A stretch of DNA of 17,492 nt. Origin: Bacteroidota bacterium. Lineage in GTDB: Bacteria; Bacteroidota; Bacteroidia; Bacteroidales; UBA932. A program made the translations under genes and the position numbers. The notes under the pieces are model-generated. The model was not told the origin of the DNA. It worked only from the letters and a program-made list of their open reading frames with translations, and did not search any database. Position 1 is the stretch's first letter, and each line of letters opens with the position of its first letter. Below, in pieces: positions 6,196-14,168 of the stretch. The DNA is taken from assembly GCA_017860395.1 (NCBI GenBank), contig JAGDMC010000007.1:1-17492 (forward strand), in the 5' to 3' direction.

Positions 6196-8916
6196 TTAAT
6201 TTTTCCAGTTATCCCAATAACTTGAGCCCTTCTTGAACTTAAGCAAATCGGCTAATGCAGATGCTTTGGCATTTATTCTGAAACTCCAGCTTTGCCATTG
6301 TCCTGTTGGTACCCATGATACCGAAATCTGGAAACAATGAAGATCGTAAGTTGCACTCAGTTGTGTTGTTGAAAGTGCAAATTTTGTTAAATCAAGTCCT
6401 GTATTAACGTTAACGTTTAAAGTCTTTGTAATTCTTACCTGAGCAGAAACGCCGAGTGTCTGCATATGGGTGTTGAGAGTATGAAGTTCTTCGTTTGAAT
6501 AACTGTAACTTCGTCCATAGGAGTAGTTATAGTTCAGATTAACGGACCAAGGGATTGAAGGATCCAGATAATAGACCCATCCCCCGGGAATGTATTCTCC
6601 TGTAATAGGGTGATAGTAAACTCTTGTATAATCATGCTGTTCCTGTTTAACGCCTCCAAACTCACCCTCTTTGAGTTCGGGTACCGAACCCTGCCTTGTA
6701 TTATCTCCTCTTTTATTGTTAGAAGTGCTGCTTTCCCCGCTCAGCCTTCTCTCACCTTTACCGGAGAACTGGTAAGAGAGTGTTGCACTAGCATTTTCCA
6801 GCCTGGCCAGCTTAAACCCGCCTTCCTTAACTATATTGAACTGATTAATTAACCTTCCTTTACCGTCTACTGCATAAGGGTTAAAATTTGCATTGGCGCT
6901 AAATGCAAGAGACCCGAATATAGTAGTGTTCATATTCATCATTATGTTGGAGAGCTTTAGAGAGTCTGCAAGGAAGTTATATGAACCTCCAATTGATAAA
7001 TTGTCTATCAGTTTTATTTTTTTCAGACCGGTTCCTGTTGTATCCGATTTATCCCTGACTTTTGCTTCAATGTTGTTTCCCAGAGAGAAACTCAGTCCGG
7101 CACTTTTGCCTCTTGACGGAGGTGAGTACAACAGTCCGTCGTACCTGTTATAATCAAGAGACTGCTGAATCCCGTTGACATCTACATAGGAGAGTGTCCT
7201 GTATCCGTTTGCAGGCGTTCCAAGTTCCGGACGATAGCTAAAAGATAGTGAAGGTGTCATCATGTGCCTTATCACATTAAGCGCACCTTTATTTCCGAAA
7301 TCAAATGTACCGAATAGCCTTGTACTTAAAGAAACCGATGCAGAAAAATCCTGTGTAACTCCAAAATGGCTGAACATATTGGAAATACTGCTCTCAACCT
7401 GATTTGTCACTGAGTTGTACTGTCTTTCATTAGTCTGGAAAAACCATGTCATACCATAGCTTATTCCGGGAGAGAAGTTCAGATAGCGGAGCAATGTAAA
7501 TGTAGGAAGGCCTATCGCGAAGTTATGTCTCATTCCGCTTCGGAACTTTGACAGAAAATCCGGTTTTCCAAAATCCTTAGCTTTAAAATTGACTTTATTG
7601 TCAAAAGTAGTGTTGTAGCTAATTGAAAAGGACTCATAAAACTTCTCCTTCCCTACTCTTTCAATCCTTTTGAACGGATAAATCCTGTTCATTGTAAAAG
7701 TAAAGTTAGGAACAGTGAGGGCATAGGAACTGTCCAGCGAACTCTGGCTGTGAAGTAAATTCACTGAATAGCTGAACGGACTGTCGGAAATTGTCTTAGA
7801 AAATGAGATGGAAGAAGAGACCTGATTTTGCAGGCTTTGCTGAATATCTTCAGAATTGAACCGGTTATTAAGAGGAGTCGAAAAGTTTACTGAGGCTCTG
7901 AATGATGCTCCGGGCATGGATTTTGGGTCCTGAGAGTGGCTCCACCTAACGGAGAAGTCTTTTGACTGGAAAAAGTCTGTACTTCCTCTCTCTCCTGTCT
8001 GGTTGTTTGAATAGTTTACTCCAAAATCTCCGTTAAACTTGTATCTTTTCCTGTATCTGGCAGTGAGCATTGCGTTCCAGGAACCAAGCGAATATATGTC
8101 ACCTGTGACTGAAACGTCAAAATATTCTCCAAGTACAAAATAATATCCGAGTCCCTTTAATCCAAATCCTCTGGCAGCCTCTTCCTGAACAGACGGAATA
8201 AGCAGACCACCGGCTCTCTCCGGCTTCTCTGGAACAAATCCGAATGGTAGCGCAAATGGAAGCGGTACATCTTCAACTACAAGGTAGGCCGGGCCAAAAA
8301 CCGTCACTTTGTGCGGCTGGGTAACAACTCTGGCTTTTGTCATCCTGAGAAAAAAATGGGGGTGATCAAGATCACAGGTTGTATATTTACCTTTAGATAT
8401 ATTAATTGAGTTGTCTGCCATTTTCTTAATATTGGTGCCATGCATAAACCCTTCGGATTCCTGCGTTATCATATTGGTAATCCTGGCCTTTCTGGATTCA
8501 AAATTGTAAAAAACGCTTTCCATGGTATAGGTTTGCGAACCTTCTTTCAATACCGGTCTTCCCCTGAGCACGCCGCTTGTATCCTTTAACCCCGTTGCAA
8601 AAACTGTTTTGGTGTCAAGGTTGTATTCCATATAATCGGCCTTGAGTTCAATATCCTGATATCTTACAGAAACATCTCCATAATAAAAGATCCTTTTTTT
8701 ACCATTTGAAAAATCTTCAATAATAGAGTCTCTTGCTGTTGAAAAAGCAGGATTTTCGAGCGAACCGCTCTTCTTGGAAGTATCAGCCGCACTTCTTAAG
8801 GAAAGAGTGTCTTTATTTAGTTTCAAAGTATCCTGCTCCACCTGCATGGCAGAAAGATCACATGAGAATACCAGTGTGAAAACCGAGATCAGCAGAATGT
8901 AGAGGAATCTTTGCAA
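6196..8916 (-). CDS. lptD: LPS assembly outer-membrane protein LptD (Bacteroidota type)
   Basis: This 906-residue precursor has a signal peptide (about 1-23, ending near DLSA). An OstA/LptA-like jellyroll at about 65-220 follows (KKRIFYYGDVSVRYQDIELK, then DYMEYNLDTKTVFATG), and next a conserved LptD stretch with CDLDHPHFFLR, PLPFALPFGFVP and AGGLLIPSV. The rest, about 240-906, alternates polar and aromatic residues as a large beta-barrel should. LptD inserts lipopolysaccharide into the outer leaflet of the outer membrane, normally with the lipoprotein LptE, which is not seen here. Length and layout fit the Bacteroidota LptD family rather than the proteobacterial one. The start is TTG: no in-frame ATG lies nearby upstream, and the next ATG (residue 24) would delete the signal peptide. 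A cysteine at 19 follows VFS, a poor lipobox, so lipidation is unlikely. The gene is divergent from the amidase gene and precedes ridA in the same operon. Confidence 0.88.
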   Translation of the reverse strand: MQRFLYILLISVFTLVFSCDLSAMQVEQDTLKLNKDTLSLRSAADTSKKSGSLENPAFSTARDSIIEDFSNGKKRIFYYGDVSVRYQDIELKADYMEYNLDTKTVFATGLKDTSGVLRGRPVLKEGSQTYTMESVFYNFESRKARITNMITQESEGFMHGTNIKKMADNSINISKGKYTTCDLDHPHFFLRMTKARVVTQPHKVTVFGPAYLVVEDVPLPFALPFGFVPEKPERAGGLLIPSVQEEAARGFGLKGLGYYFVLGEYFDVSVTGDIYSLGSWNAMLTARYRKRYKFNGDFGVNYSNNQTGERGSTDFFQSKDFSVRWSHSQDPKSMPGASFRASVNFSTPLNNRFNSEDIQQSLQNQVSSSISFSKTISDSPFSYSVNLLHSQSSLDSSYALTVPNFTFTMNRIYPFKRIERVGKEKFYESFSISYNTTFDNKVNFKAKDFGKPDFLSKFRSGMRHNFAIGLPTFTLLRYLNFSPGISYGMTWFFQTNERQYNSVTNQVESSISNMFSHFGVTQDFSASVSLSTRLFGTFDFGNKGALNVIRHMMTPSLSFSYRPELGTPANGYRTLSYVDVNGIQQSLDYNRYDGLLYSPPSRGKSAGLSFSLGNNIEAKVRDKSDTTGTGLKKIKLIDNLSIGGSYNFLADSLKLSNIMMNMNTTIFGSLAFSANANFNPYAVDGKGRLINQFNIVKEGGFKLARLENASATLSYQFSGKGERRLSGESSTSNNKRGDNTRQGSVPELKEGEFGGVKQEQHDYTRVYYHPITGEYIPGGWVYYLDPSIPWSVNLNYNYSYGRSYSYSNEELHTLNTHMQTLGVSAQVRITKTLNVNVNTGLDLTKFALSTTQLSATYDLHCFQISVSWVPTGQWQSWSFRINAKASALADLLKFKKGSSYWDNWKN

Positions 8917-8941
8917 GGTATAATGGTTTATCTTATAAAAA

Positions 8942-8972
8942 CAAAATAATTGCTATTTTTGCAAAGCGCAAA
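8942..8972 (-). promoter_or_regulatory. Candidate promoter for lptD-ridA
   Basis: On the minus strand there is TTTG (8972-8969), a 19-base spacer, then TTATTTTG (8949-8942), one mismatch from TAnnTTTG. The predicted start site lies only about 20 nt ahead of the TTG start codon. It overlaps the divergent amidase promoter. Confidence 0.5.
8954..8961 (+). promoter_or_regulatory. Candidate -7 element for the amidase gene
   Basis: TATTTTTG is an exact TAnnTTTG match 35 bases before the amidase ATG. No good TTTG sits 19-21 bases upstream, so the -33 element is weak or absent. It lies inside the spacer of the divergent lptD promoter. Confidence 0.42.
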
Positions 8973-8996
8973 ATTAATCATAAATAACAACAAAAA

Positions 8997-10214
8997 ATGC
9001 CCTATAGAATACTTTTGATGTTTTTTTGTATGCTTTATACAATACATGGCATTGCACAAAACGATTCATATGTTAGTATTCGCAAGGTTGTAATTGATGC
9101 CGGACATGGCGGGAAAGACCCGGGAGCCGTCAGCATTAACAGGAAAACGCAGGAAAAAAACATAACTCTCACAGTTGCTCTTAAATTGGGAGATTTAATT
9201 AAAAAAAACTTCCCTGATATTAAGGTAATTTATACAAGGAGTACCGATGTATTTATCCCGCTTAACCAGCGCACCGATATTGCAAACAAAAATCGTGCAG
9301 ATCTCTTTATCTCGGTACACGTTAACTCTGCTAAAGCCCGGTCGGCAGCAGGCACAGAAACGTTTGTTATGGGGATGGACAAAAGCAGCTCCAATCTTGA
9401 AGTATCAAAACTGGAGAATAGCGTAGTTGTTTTGGAGGGAGACGATTTCAGTTCGAAATACGAAGGATTCGACCCAAATGTTCCTGAATCGTACATTATT
9501 TTTTCTCTTTTACAGAATTCTCACCTCGAGCACAGCCTCTCTTTTGCATCGCTTGTTCAGAGAAACCTGTCAAAGGGACCTATAATTATTAACAGAGGCA
9601 TAAAACAGGCAGGACTTCTTGTTTTATGGAGGACAACAATGCCTGCAGTACTGGTAGAACTTGGTTTCATTTCGAACAACAGTGACCTTGGCATTCTTGT
9701 GCAGGAAGAAAATCAGGATAGATTTGCCGGGGCAATATTCGATGCTTTTACAGAGTACAAAGACATTTACGAAAAGGGGAACTCACAGTTCTCTATGATT
9801 GCTTCGCGGGAACATAATGACAGTAATGTAATCCCAATAGCCGCAGAAAAACAGGTGATTCAGGACAAAGACACTACACCTAAAAAAATGGTTGTTCAAA
9901 AGGCTCTTGCATCAAAATCAATGTTTCAAAACACTGATATTCAAAAAACAGATGTTCAGAAAACAGAAAATAAAAAACAGTTTTACGCAATACAGATATT
10001 GGCTGTAACAAAAATTCTTTCACCCGGGTCTTCCGATTTAAAGGGATTCAGGGATGCAGGATATTCAAAAATGGGGAATTTTTATAAATATTTTACAGGG
10101 ATGTATGATACTCCAGAAGATGCCTCTGCAGAACTTAAGTTCGTGAAGAAGAACTTCCCTCAGGCATTTATAATAAAAGTAGAAGATGGTATTATTGTAC
10201 CAATGAATAAATAG
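8997..10214 (+). CDS. N-acetylmuramoyl-L-alanine amidase (Amidase_3) with SPOR-like C-terminus
   Basis: This 405-residue exported zinc hydrolase cleaves the amide bond between MurNAc and L-alanine in peptidoglycan, as AmiA/B/C do in daughter-cell separation. It has a signal peptide (1-21, cleavage near IAQ), then the Amidase_3 domain (about 29-260) with zinc ligands His37 (DAGHGG), Glu53 (TQEKN) and His108 (ISVHVNS), and the catalytic Glu221 in VLVELGFISN. All key residues are present. A polar linker (about 262-325) contains short repeated Gln-Lys-Thr-Asp/Glu units. The last 80 residues (from about KQFYAIQILAV) look like a SPOR or SPOR-related fold, which in other proteins binds denuded septal glycan; this is inferred from pattern only. 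The MCE gene follows after 11 bases, suggesting an envelope-maintenance operon. Confidence 0.92.
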   Translation: MPYRILLMFFCMLYTIHGIAQNDSYVSIRKVVIDAGHGGKDPGAVSINRKTQEKNITLTVALKLGDLIKKNFPDIKVIYTRSTDVFIPLNQRTDIANKNRADLFISVHVNSAKARSAAGTETFVMGMDKSSSNLEVSKLENSVVVLEGDDFSSKYEGFDPNVPESYIIFSLLQNSHLEHSLSFASLVQRNLSKGPIIINRGIKQAGLLVLWRTTMPAVLVELGFISNNSDLGILVQEENQDRFAGAIFDAFTEYKDIYEKGNSQFSMIASREHNDSNVIPIAAEKQVIQDKDTTPKKMVVQKALASKSMFQNTDIQKTDVQKTENKKQFYAIQILAVTKILSPGSSDLKGFRDAGYSKMGNFYKYFTGMYDTPEDASAELKFVKKNFPQAFIIKVEDGIIVPMNK

Positions 10215-10225
10215 ATATAGATAAG

Positions 10226-11146
10226 ATGATGAAATTAAAACTTACAAAAGAACAAAAAATAGGTTTATTCGCTTTAGTAACAATGGTTGCTGCATATTTT
10301 ATGATAAATTTCCTGAAGGGACAGGATTTTTTCAATAAGAATAATACCTATTATGTAATATATGAGAACGTTGAGGGTCTCACTCCTACCGGTCCGGTAT
10401 ATTTTAAAGGTCTAAAGGCCGGCACTGTAGAATCAATTGATTATAAACCGGAAAGAGGTCTCTTTGTTGCAAAATTCAAAATAAAATCGAAATTTCCTAT
10501 TCCGCGCAACTCTGTTGCAATGATTTACAGTGCGGATCTTCTCGGCAGCAAAGCTGTTAAAATTGTACCCGGGGACGACAAAATAATGTTAAAAGGGAGG
10601 GACACTCTTAAATCAGGTATTGAAGCAGGCATGGTAGATAAACTTATAGGAGAATTCCTGCCGTTGAAAGATAGTGCCCAGATGCTCATTTCTTCTCTTA
10701 ACAAAACATTTGTAAATGTAAATGAAGTTCTTGACAGTAATGCCAAGAAAAACATTGCACAGACCCTTGCCAACCTGAATAAGACGATCCGAAATGCAGA
10801 GGCCATAACCCGCAATCTCGATCTTAACGGGCCTGAAATTACGTCAACTCTCGAAAACCTGAAAGCCCTCTCTGCAAAACTGAATGAGGCGGCTTCTCCT
10901 CTGAGCAAGACTGTAAATAATCTCGCACAACTCACAGATACACTTAAAGAGGCAAATCTTGCAGCAACGGTTCAATCTCTGAGGTCCCTTTTAAACGAAA
11001 TGCAAAATCCAAACGGAACAATCGGCAAACTTCTAACCACCGATTCTTTGCATAATTCAATAAATTCGCTTGTAACAGACCTGGATAATTTAATAGAAAG
11101 TATTAATAAAAATCCAAAAAAATACATAAAGATTAGTGTATTTTAA
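10226..11146 (+). CDS. MlaD-type MCE domain protein
   Basis: This 306-residue protein is anchored by a single N-terminal transmembrane helix (about 12-30), followed by an MCE beta-barrel domain at about 39-117 (YVIYENVEGLTPTGPVYFKG, later SADLLGSKAVKIVPG). The remaining 190 residues are mostly amphipathic helix (Leu/Ala/Asn-rich heptad-like stretches, about 135-295), which in larger MCE proteins forms a needle-like tube. MCE proteins carry lipids between the inner and outer membrane together with an MlaE/MlaF-type ABC transporter; those partners are not in the window. It follows the amidase gene by 11 bases and probably shares its transcript. Two ATGs occur in tandem at the start (MMKLK), so the start is uncertain by one codon. 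No clear terminator follows; the next 166 bases are very AT-rich. Confidence 0.88.
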   Translation: MMKLKLTKEQKIGLFALVTMVAAYFMINFLKGQDFFNKNNTYYVIYENVEGLTPTGPVYFKGLKAGTVESIDYKPERGLFVAKFKIKSKFPIPRNSVAMIYSADLLGSKAVKIVPGDDKIMLKGRDTLKSGIEAGMVDKLIGEFLPLKDSAQMLISSLNKTFVNVNEVLDSNAKKNIAQTLANLNKTIRNAEAITRNLDLNGPEITSTLENLKALSAKLNEAASPLSKTVNNLAQLTDTLKEANLAATVQSLRSLLNEMQNPNGTIGKLLTTDSLHNSINSLVTDLDNLIESINKNPKKYIKISVF

Positions 11147-11214
11147 ATCAACTAGTTACAAAGACGAAAAAAATTGAAAAATTTTTTCTAAAAATATTTT
11201 TTATTGATAGACAG

Positions 11215-11246
11215 TCACTTGAATAATTATTGAATTTTACAAGTGA
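11215..11246. promoter_or_regulatory. Inverted repeat upstream of dnaA
   Basis: Perfect 7-bp arms TCACTTG (11215-11221) and CAAGTGA (11240-11246) flank 18 bases, which begin with the palindrome AATAATTATT. It sits about 70-100 bases before the dnaA start in a 166-base AT-rich gap. The arm spacing (25 bases, start to start) suits a dimeric regulator binding two nearby faces, but no regulator is identified. The arms are too far apart and have no U-tract, so it is not an intrinsic terminator. Confidence 0.4.
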
Positions 11247-11269
11247 AAATAGATTTTTTTTTACAGAAT

Positions 11270-11284
11270 TTATCCCCAATTTTG
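11270..11284 (+). promoter_or_regulatory. Candidate dnaA promoter with overlapping DnaA-box-like 9-mer
   Basis: TTATCCCCA (11270-11278) differs by one base from the DnaA box TTATCCACA. It overlaps CAATTTTG (11277-11284), which is one base from the Bacteroidota -7 consensus TAnnTTTG. A T-rich run lies where the -33 element should be. The dnaA ATG follows 29 bases later. The overlap suggests autorepression by DnaA, but only one such box is visible. Confidence 0.35.
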
Positions 11285-11312
11285 TAAGGAATCTAAACTA
11301 TAAATCTTAAAC

Positions 11313-12725
11313 ATGCCTGATCAGAAACATAATCTTGTATGGAATAATTGTCTCCAGATTATACAGGACATCATTCCTCCAAGTAGTTTTAAAACATGGT
11401 TCGATCCAATAAAGGCGGTCAAATTCTATAACTCAGTTTTAACAATTGAGGTTCCTTCCCATTTCTTTCGTGAGTACCTCGAGGAGCATTTTATTGATCT
11501 CATCGGGAAAACACTCAGGAGGGTCATCGGACAAGAGGCAAAGCTCGAGTACAACGTGAGGGTGGTCTCAAATGAAGAGACAGTTACCCTCCCTCAGCAA
11601 AATTCTCAGGAACTGACAAACAGATCGGTTCCGTTCCCAAACCAGAATGGAAACTTTGCAAATCCATTTGTTATACCTGGGCTTCAACAAAGGCAAATAG
11701 ACCCGCAGTTGAATCCGAACTACAATTTCAACAACTTTATCGAGGGAGAGTGCAACAGGCTGGCCAGAGCTGCCGGTCTTAATATTGCTATGAATCCCGG
11801 AAAAAACACATTCAACCCGCTGTTTCTTTATGGAGGATCGGGCTTGGGAAAAACTCACCTTGCTCAGGCAATCGGTATAGACATCAAGGAAAAATATCCT
11901 GAAAAAATTGTTTTATATGTAAGTGCCAACAGATTCCAGACTCAATTTATGGATGCGGCCAATGTTAAAAACAAACTGACGGATTTTCTCCACTTCTATC
12001 AGATGATAGATGTACTAATAATTGACGATGTTCACGAATTTGCCGGGAAACCCGGTACGCAGAATGCTTTTTTCCATATTTTCAGCCATCTGCATAATAT
12101 TGGCAAGCAACTTATCTTAACTTCAGACAAAGCTCCTTCGGAGATGATTGATCTCGAACAGAGACTTCTCTCCCGCTTTAAATGGGGGCTCGTAGCCGAG
12201 CTTATACCTCCTGATTTTGAAACAAGAGTTTCCATATTAAAGGCAAAAAGCTACAATGACGGCATTACGTTACCCGAAGATGTTATAAATTATCTTGCGA
12301 ACAGCATAACTACAAATGTCCGCGAAATAGAGGGAACTCTCATCTCTCTTCTTGCGCAGTCTACTCTTACACACAGAAAGATTACCCTCGAGCTTGCAGA
12401 AACTCTCACCGAGAGATTTGTAAGTAAAAACAAAATTGAAATCTCTGTAGGCAAGATTCAAAAAATAGTATGTGACTATTTCAAGATAAGTTCAGAATCG
12501 TTTCTTTCACAATCAAGAAAAAGAGAATTCGTTCAGGCAAGGCAAATTGCAATGTATCTGAGCCGAAATCTTACAAATAATTCGCTTGCATCAATTGGAG
12601 CACAAATTGGCGGCAGGGACCACGCAACGGTTCTGCATGCATACAATACTGTCAAGGACCTGATAGACACAAACAGATCTTTCCGCAAGTATGTGAGTGA
12701 TATTGAAAAACAACTCAAATCTTAA
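11313..12725 (+). CDS. dnaA: Chromosomal replication initiator protein DnaA
   Basis: This 470-residue protein has the usual four domains. Domain I (about 1-85) has the WxxCLxxIQ-type start and the FKTWFDPI motif that docks helicase and regulators; domain II is a short polar linker rich in Asn and Gln (about 90-130). Domain III is the AAA+ ATPase, with Walker A GGSGLGKT (174-181), Walker B VLIIDDVHEF, a sensor 1 segment ending LTSD, and the arginine-finger region LLSRFKWGL. Domain IV binds DNA, with the signature GGRDHATVLHAY (433-444). DnaA-ATP opens the origin and loads the helicase. Length and motifs are complete. The stop TAA overlaps the pepD ATG by one base, so the three genes dnaA-pepD-rpe are probably co-transcribed. 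dnaN is not adjacent. Confidence 0.97.
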   Translation: MPDQKHNLVWNNCLQIIQDIIPPSSFKTWFDPIKAVKFYNSVLTIEVPSHFFREYLEEHFIDLIGKTLRRVIGQEAKLEYNVRVVSNEETVTLPQQNSQELTNRSVPFPNQNGNFANPFVIPGLQQRQIDPQLNPNYNFNNFIEGECNRLARAAGLNIAMNPGKNTFNPLFLYGGSGLGKTHLAQAIGIDIKEKYPEKIVLYVSANRFQTQFMDAANVKNKLTDFLHFYQMIDVLIIDDVHEFAGKPGTQNAFFHIFSHLHNIGKQLILTSDKAPSEMIDLEQRLLSRFKWGLVAELIPPDFETRVSILKAKSYNDGITLPEDVINYLANSITTNVREIEGTLISLLAQSTLTHRKITLELAETLTERFVSKNKIEISVGKIQKIVCDYFKISSESFLSQSRKREFVQARQIAMYLSRNLTNNSLASIGAQIGGRDHATVLHAYNTVKDLIDTNRSFRKYVSDIEKQLKS

Positions 12726-14161
12726 TGGACGCTACAAAAGTTTTTTCATTCTTTGGAGATATTTATAAAATTCCCAGAGAGTCCGGACACGAAGAGAAAA
12801 TAATCGCTTACCTGCAAAAATTCGCAAAGGACCGCAATTTAAACTGCATGACAGACAATGCAGGCAATGTACTCATAACAAAACCGGCTACGGCAGGAAT
12901 GGAAGGAGCGCCAACTGTGATTCTTCAGAGCCATTCCGACATGGTATGTGAAAAGAACAGCGATAGCAATCATGATTTTGAGAAGGACCCTATTAAGGTT
13001 ACTGAAGAGAATGGCTGGCTCATCGCAAAAGAGACAACTCTTGGAGCCGATTGCGGAATTGGAATTGCTGCAGAGCTTGCGATTCTTGATTCGGATAACA
13101 TAATCCACGGGCCTATCGAGGCATTGTTCACAACAGAAGAAGAGACAGGACTTACCGGAGCAAAATCATTAGCTCCCGGATTTCTTAAGGGAGACATCCT
13201 TATTAACCTGGATTCGGAAGACGAAGGAGAACTATTTATCGGCTGTGCAGGAGGTATTGATACAACAGGAAGGTTTTTATATACTCCTAAAAGCACCCCT
13301 AAAGATACCAAATGCGTTAAATTTGGTTTTTACGGAGCTACCGGCGGTCATAGTGGAGACGATATCGAAAAGAACAGAGCTAATGCAAATCAGCTTCTGC
13401 TCCGTTTCCTTTTCAATATTTACGGAAAATTTGATGTGGCACTTTGTCACATAGACGGAGGAAATAAGAGAAATGCCATTGCAAGGGAGGCTTATGCTGT
13501 TCTTGCAGTAAACCCCGGCCAGCTTTCAGACATCACTGCGGTATTTGAAAGAATCTCCGCTGAAGCAAAAATTGAATCTCTCATAACCGATCCAGGACTT
13601 TACACAAAAACCGAAATCGCTCCAGCAACAGAGTATTGCGTTGATAATGAAACTTTCGGGAAAATAGTCTATGGATTGTACGGATTGCCTCACGGTGTAC
13701 TGGCAATGAGTCAGGAGATTCCCGGATTTGTTGAGACTTCAACAAATCTTGCATCAATCAAAATGGCCGAGAAAGGTGTCGTAACCGTTTGCACAAGCCA
13801 GAGAAGTTCTATAAACAGTGCAAAATTGAATGCAGCAGGCAGGATTGAAGCTATTTTGCGCCTTGCCGGTGCAGAAGTGGAACACGAAACAGATTATCCC
13901 GGCTGGCAGCCAAAATTAGACTCCAGAATAATGAGGGAAAGCGTTGAGTCCTATAAAAAGCTTTTTGGCAAAGAACCAATAGTTAGAGCAATTCATGCTG
14001 GTCTGGAATGTGGAATTCTTATAGACAAATTTCCAAAACTTGACATTATTTCTTTTGGTCCCACAATAAAAGGCGCACATGCTCCAGGAGAAAAACTTGA
14101 GATTGCCACTGTGGACAAATTCTGGAAATTGTTACTTGACGTATTACAAAAACTAAAATAA
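12725..14161 (+). CDS. pepD: Aminoacyl-histidine dipeptidase (PepD, M20 metallopeptidase)
   Basis: This 478-residue cytosolic dizinc dipeptidase belongs to the M20C group, which cleaves Xaa-His and other unspecific dipeptides for amino-acid recycling. Visible metal and catalytic residues are His70 with Asp72 (QSHSDMVCEK), the bridging Asp109 (TLGADCGIG), Glu139/Glu140 in FTTEEETG, Asp163 (NLDSEDEGE) and a C-terminal His424 (AIHAGLECG). The lid or dimerisation domain is inserted at about 185-390, opening with GATGGHSGDDI. Length equals the family norm (E. coli PepD has 485 residues). It begins inside the dnaA stop codon (TAATG), the tightest possible coupling short of a longer overlap, and rpe starts 8 bases after its stop. 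Confidence 0.95.
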   Translation: MDATKVFSFFGDIYKIPRESGHEEKIIAYLQKFAKDRNLNCMTDNAGNVLITKPATAGMEGAPTVILQSHSDMVCEKNSDSNHDFEKDPIKVTEENGWLIAKETTLGADCGIGIAAELAILDSDNIIHGPIEALFTTEEETGLTGAKSLAPGFLKGDILINLDSEDEGELFIGCAGGIDTTGRFLYTPKSTPKDTKCVKFGFYGATGGHSGDDIEKNRANANQLLLRFLFNIYGKFDVALCHIDGGNKRNAIAREAYAVLAVNPGQLSDITAVFERISAEAKIESLITDPGLYTKTEIAPATEYCVDNETFGKIVYGLYGLPHGVLAMSQEIPGFVETSTNLASIKMAEKGVVTVCTSQRSSINSAKLNAAGRIEAILRLAGAEVEHETDYPGWQPKLDSRIMRESVESYKKLFGKEPIVRAIHAGLECGILIDKFPKLDIISFGPTIKGAHAPGEKLEIATVDKFWKLLLDVLQKLK

Positions 14162-14168
14162 CAGGATC

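Larger units (their letters stand above)
11147..11312. other. AT-rich gap between the MCE gene and dnaA
   Basis: This 166-base gap is the longest non-coding stretch in the window. Its first half is almost pure A and T runs with a few imperfect inverted repeats. The second half holds the TCACTTG/CAAGTGA inverted repeat and the DnaA-box-like 9-mer over the probable dnaA -7 element. No small gene or RNA was recognised. It could act as a DNA-unwinding region, but the cluster of DnaA boxes expected of an origin is absent. Confidence 0.6.

Noticed and set aside
8859..8916. Lipoprotein signal in LptD (Cys19)
   Set aside because: The residues before the cysteine (VFS) do not fit a lipobox, and LptD barrels are not lipoproteins; ordinary signal peptidase cleavage near residue 23 fits better.
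11168..11205. A/T-run inverted repeat after the MCE gene as terminator
   Set aside because: The possible stem is made only of A-T pairs with a mismatched centre, too weak to call an intrinsic terminator.
11147..11312. Chromosomal origin (oriC) next to dnaA
   Set aside because: Only one DnaA-box-like 9-mer with a mismatch is visible, whereas an origin should carry a cluster. It remains possible that the AT-rich part has a role; GC-skew over the whole genome would decide.
12970..13311. Minus-strand open frame opposite pepD
   Set aside because: It is antisense to the conserved metal-binding part of PepD and has no features of its own.
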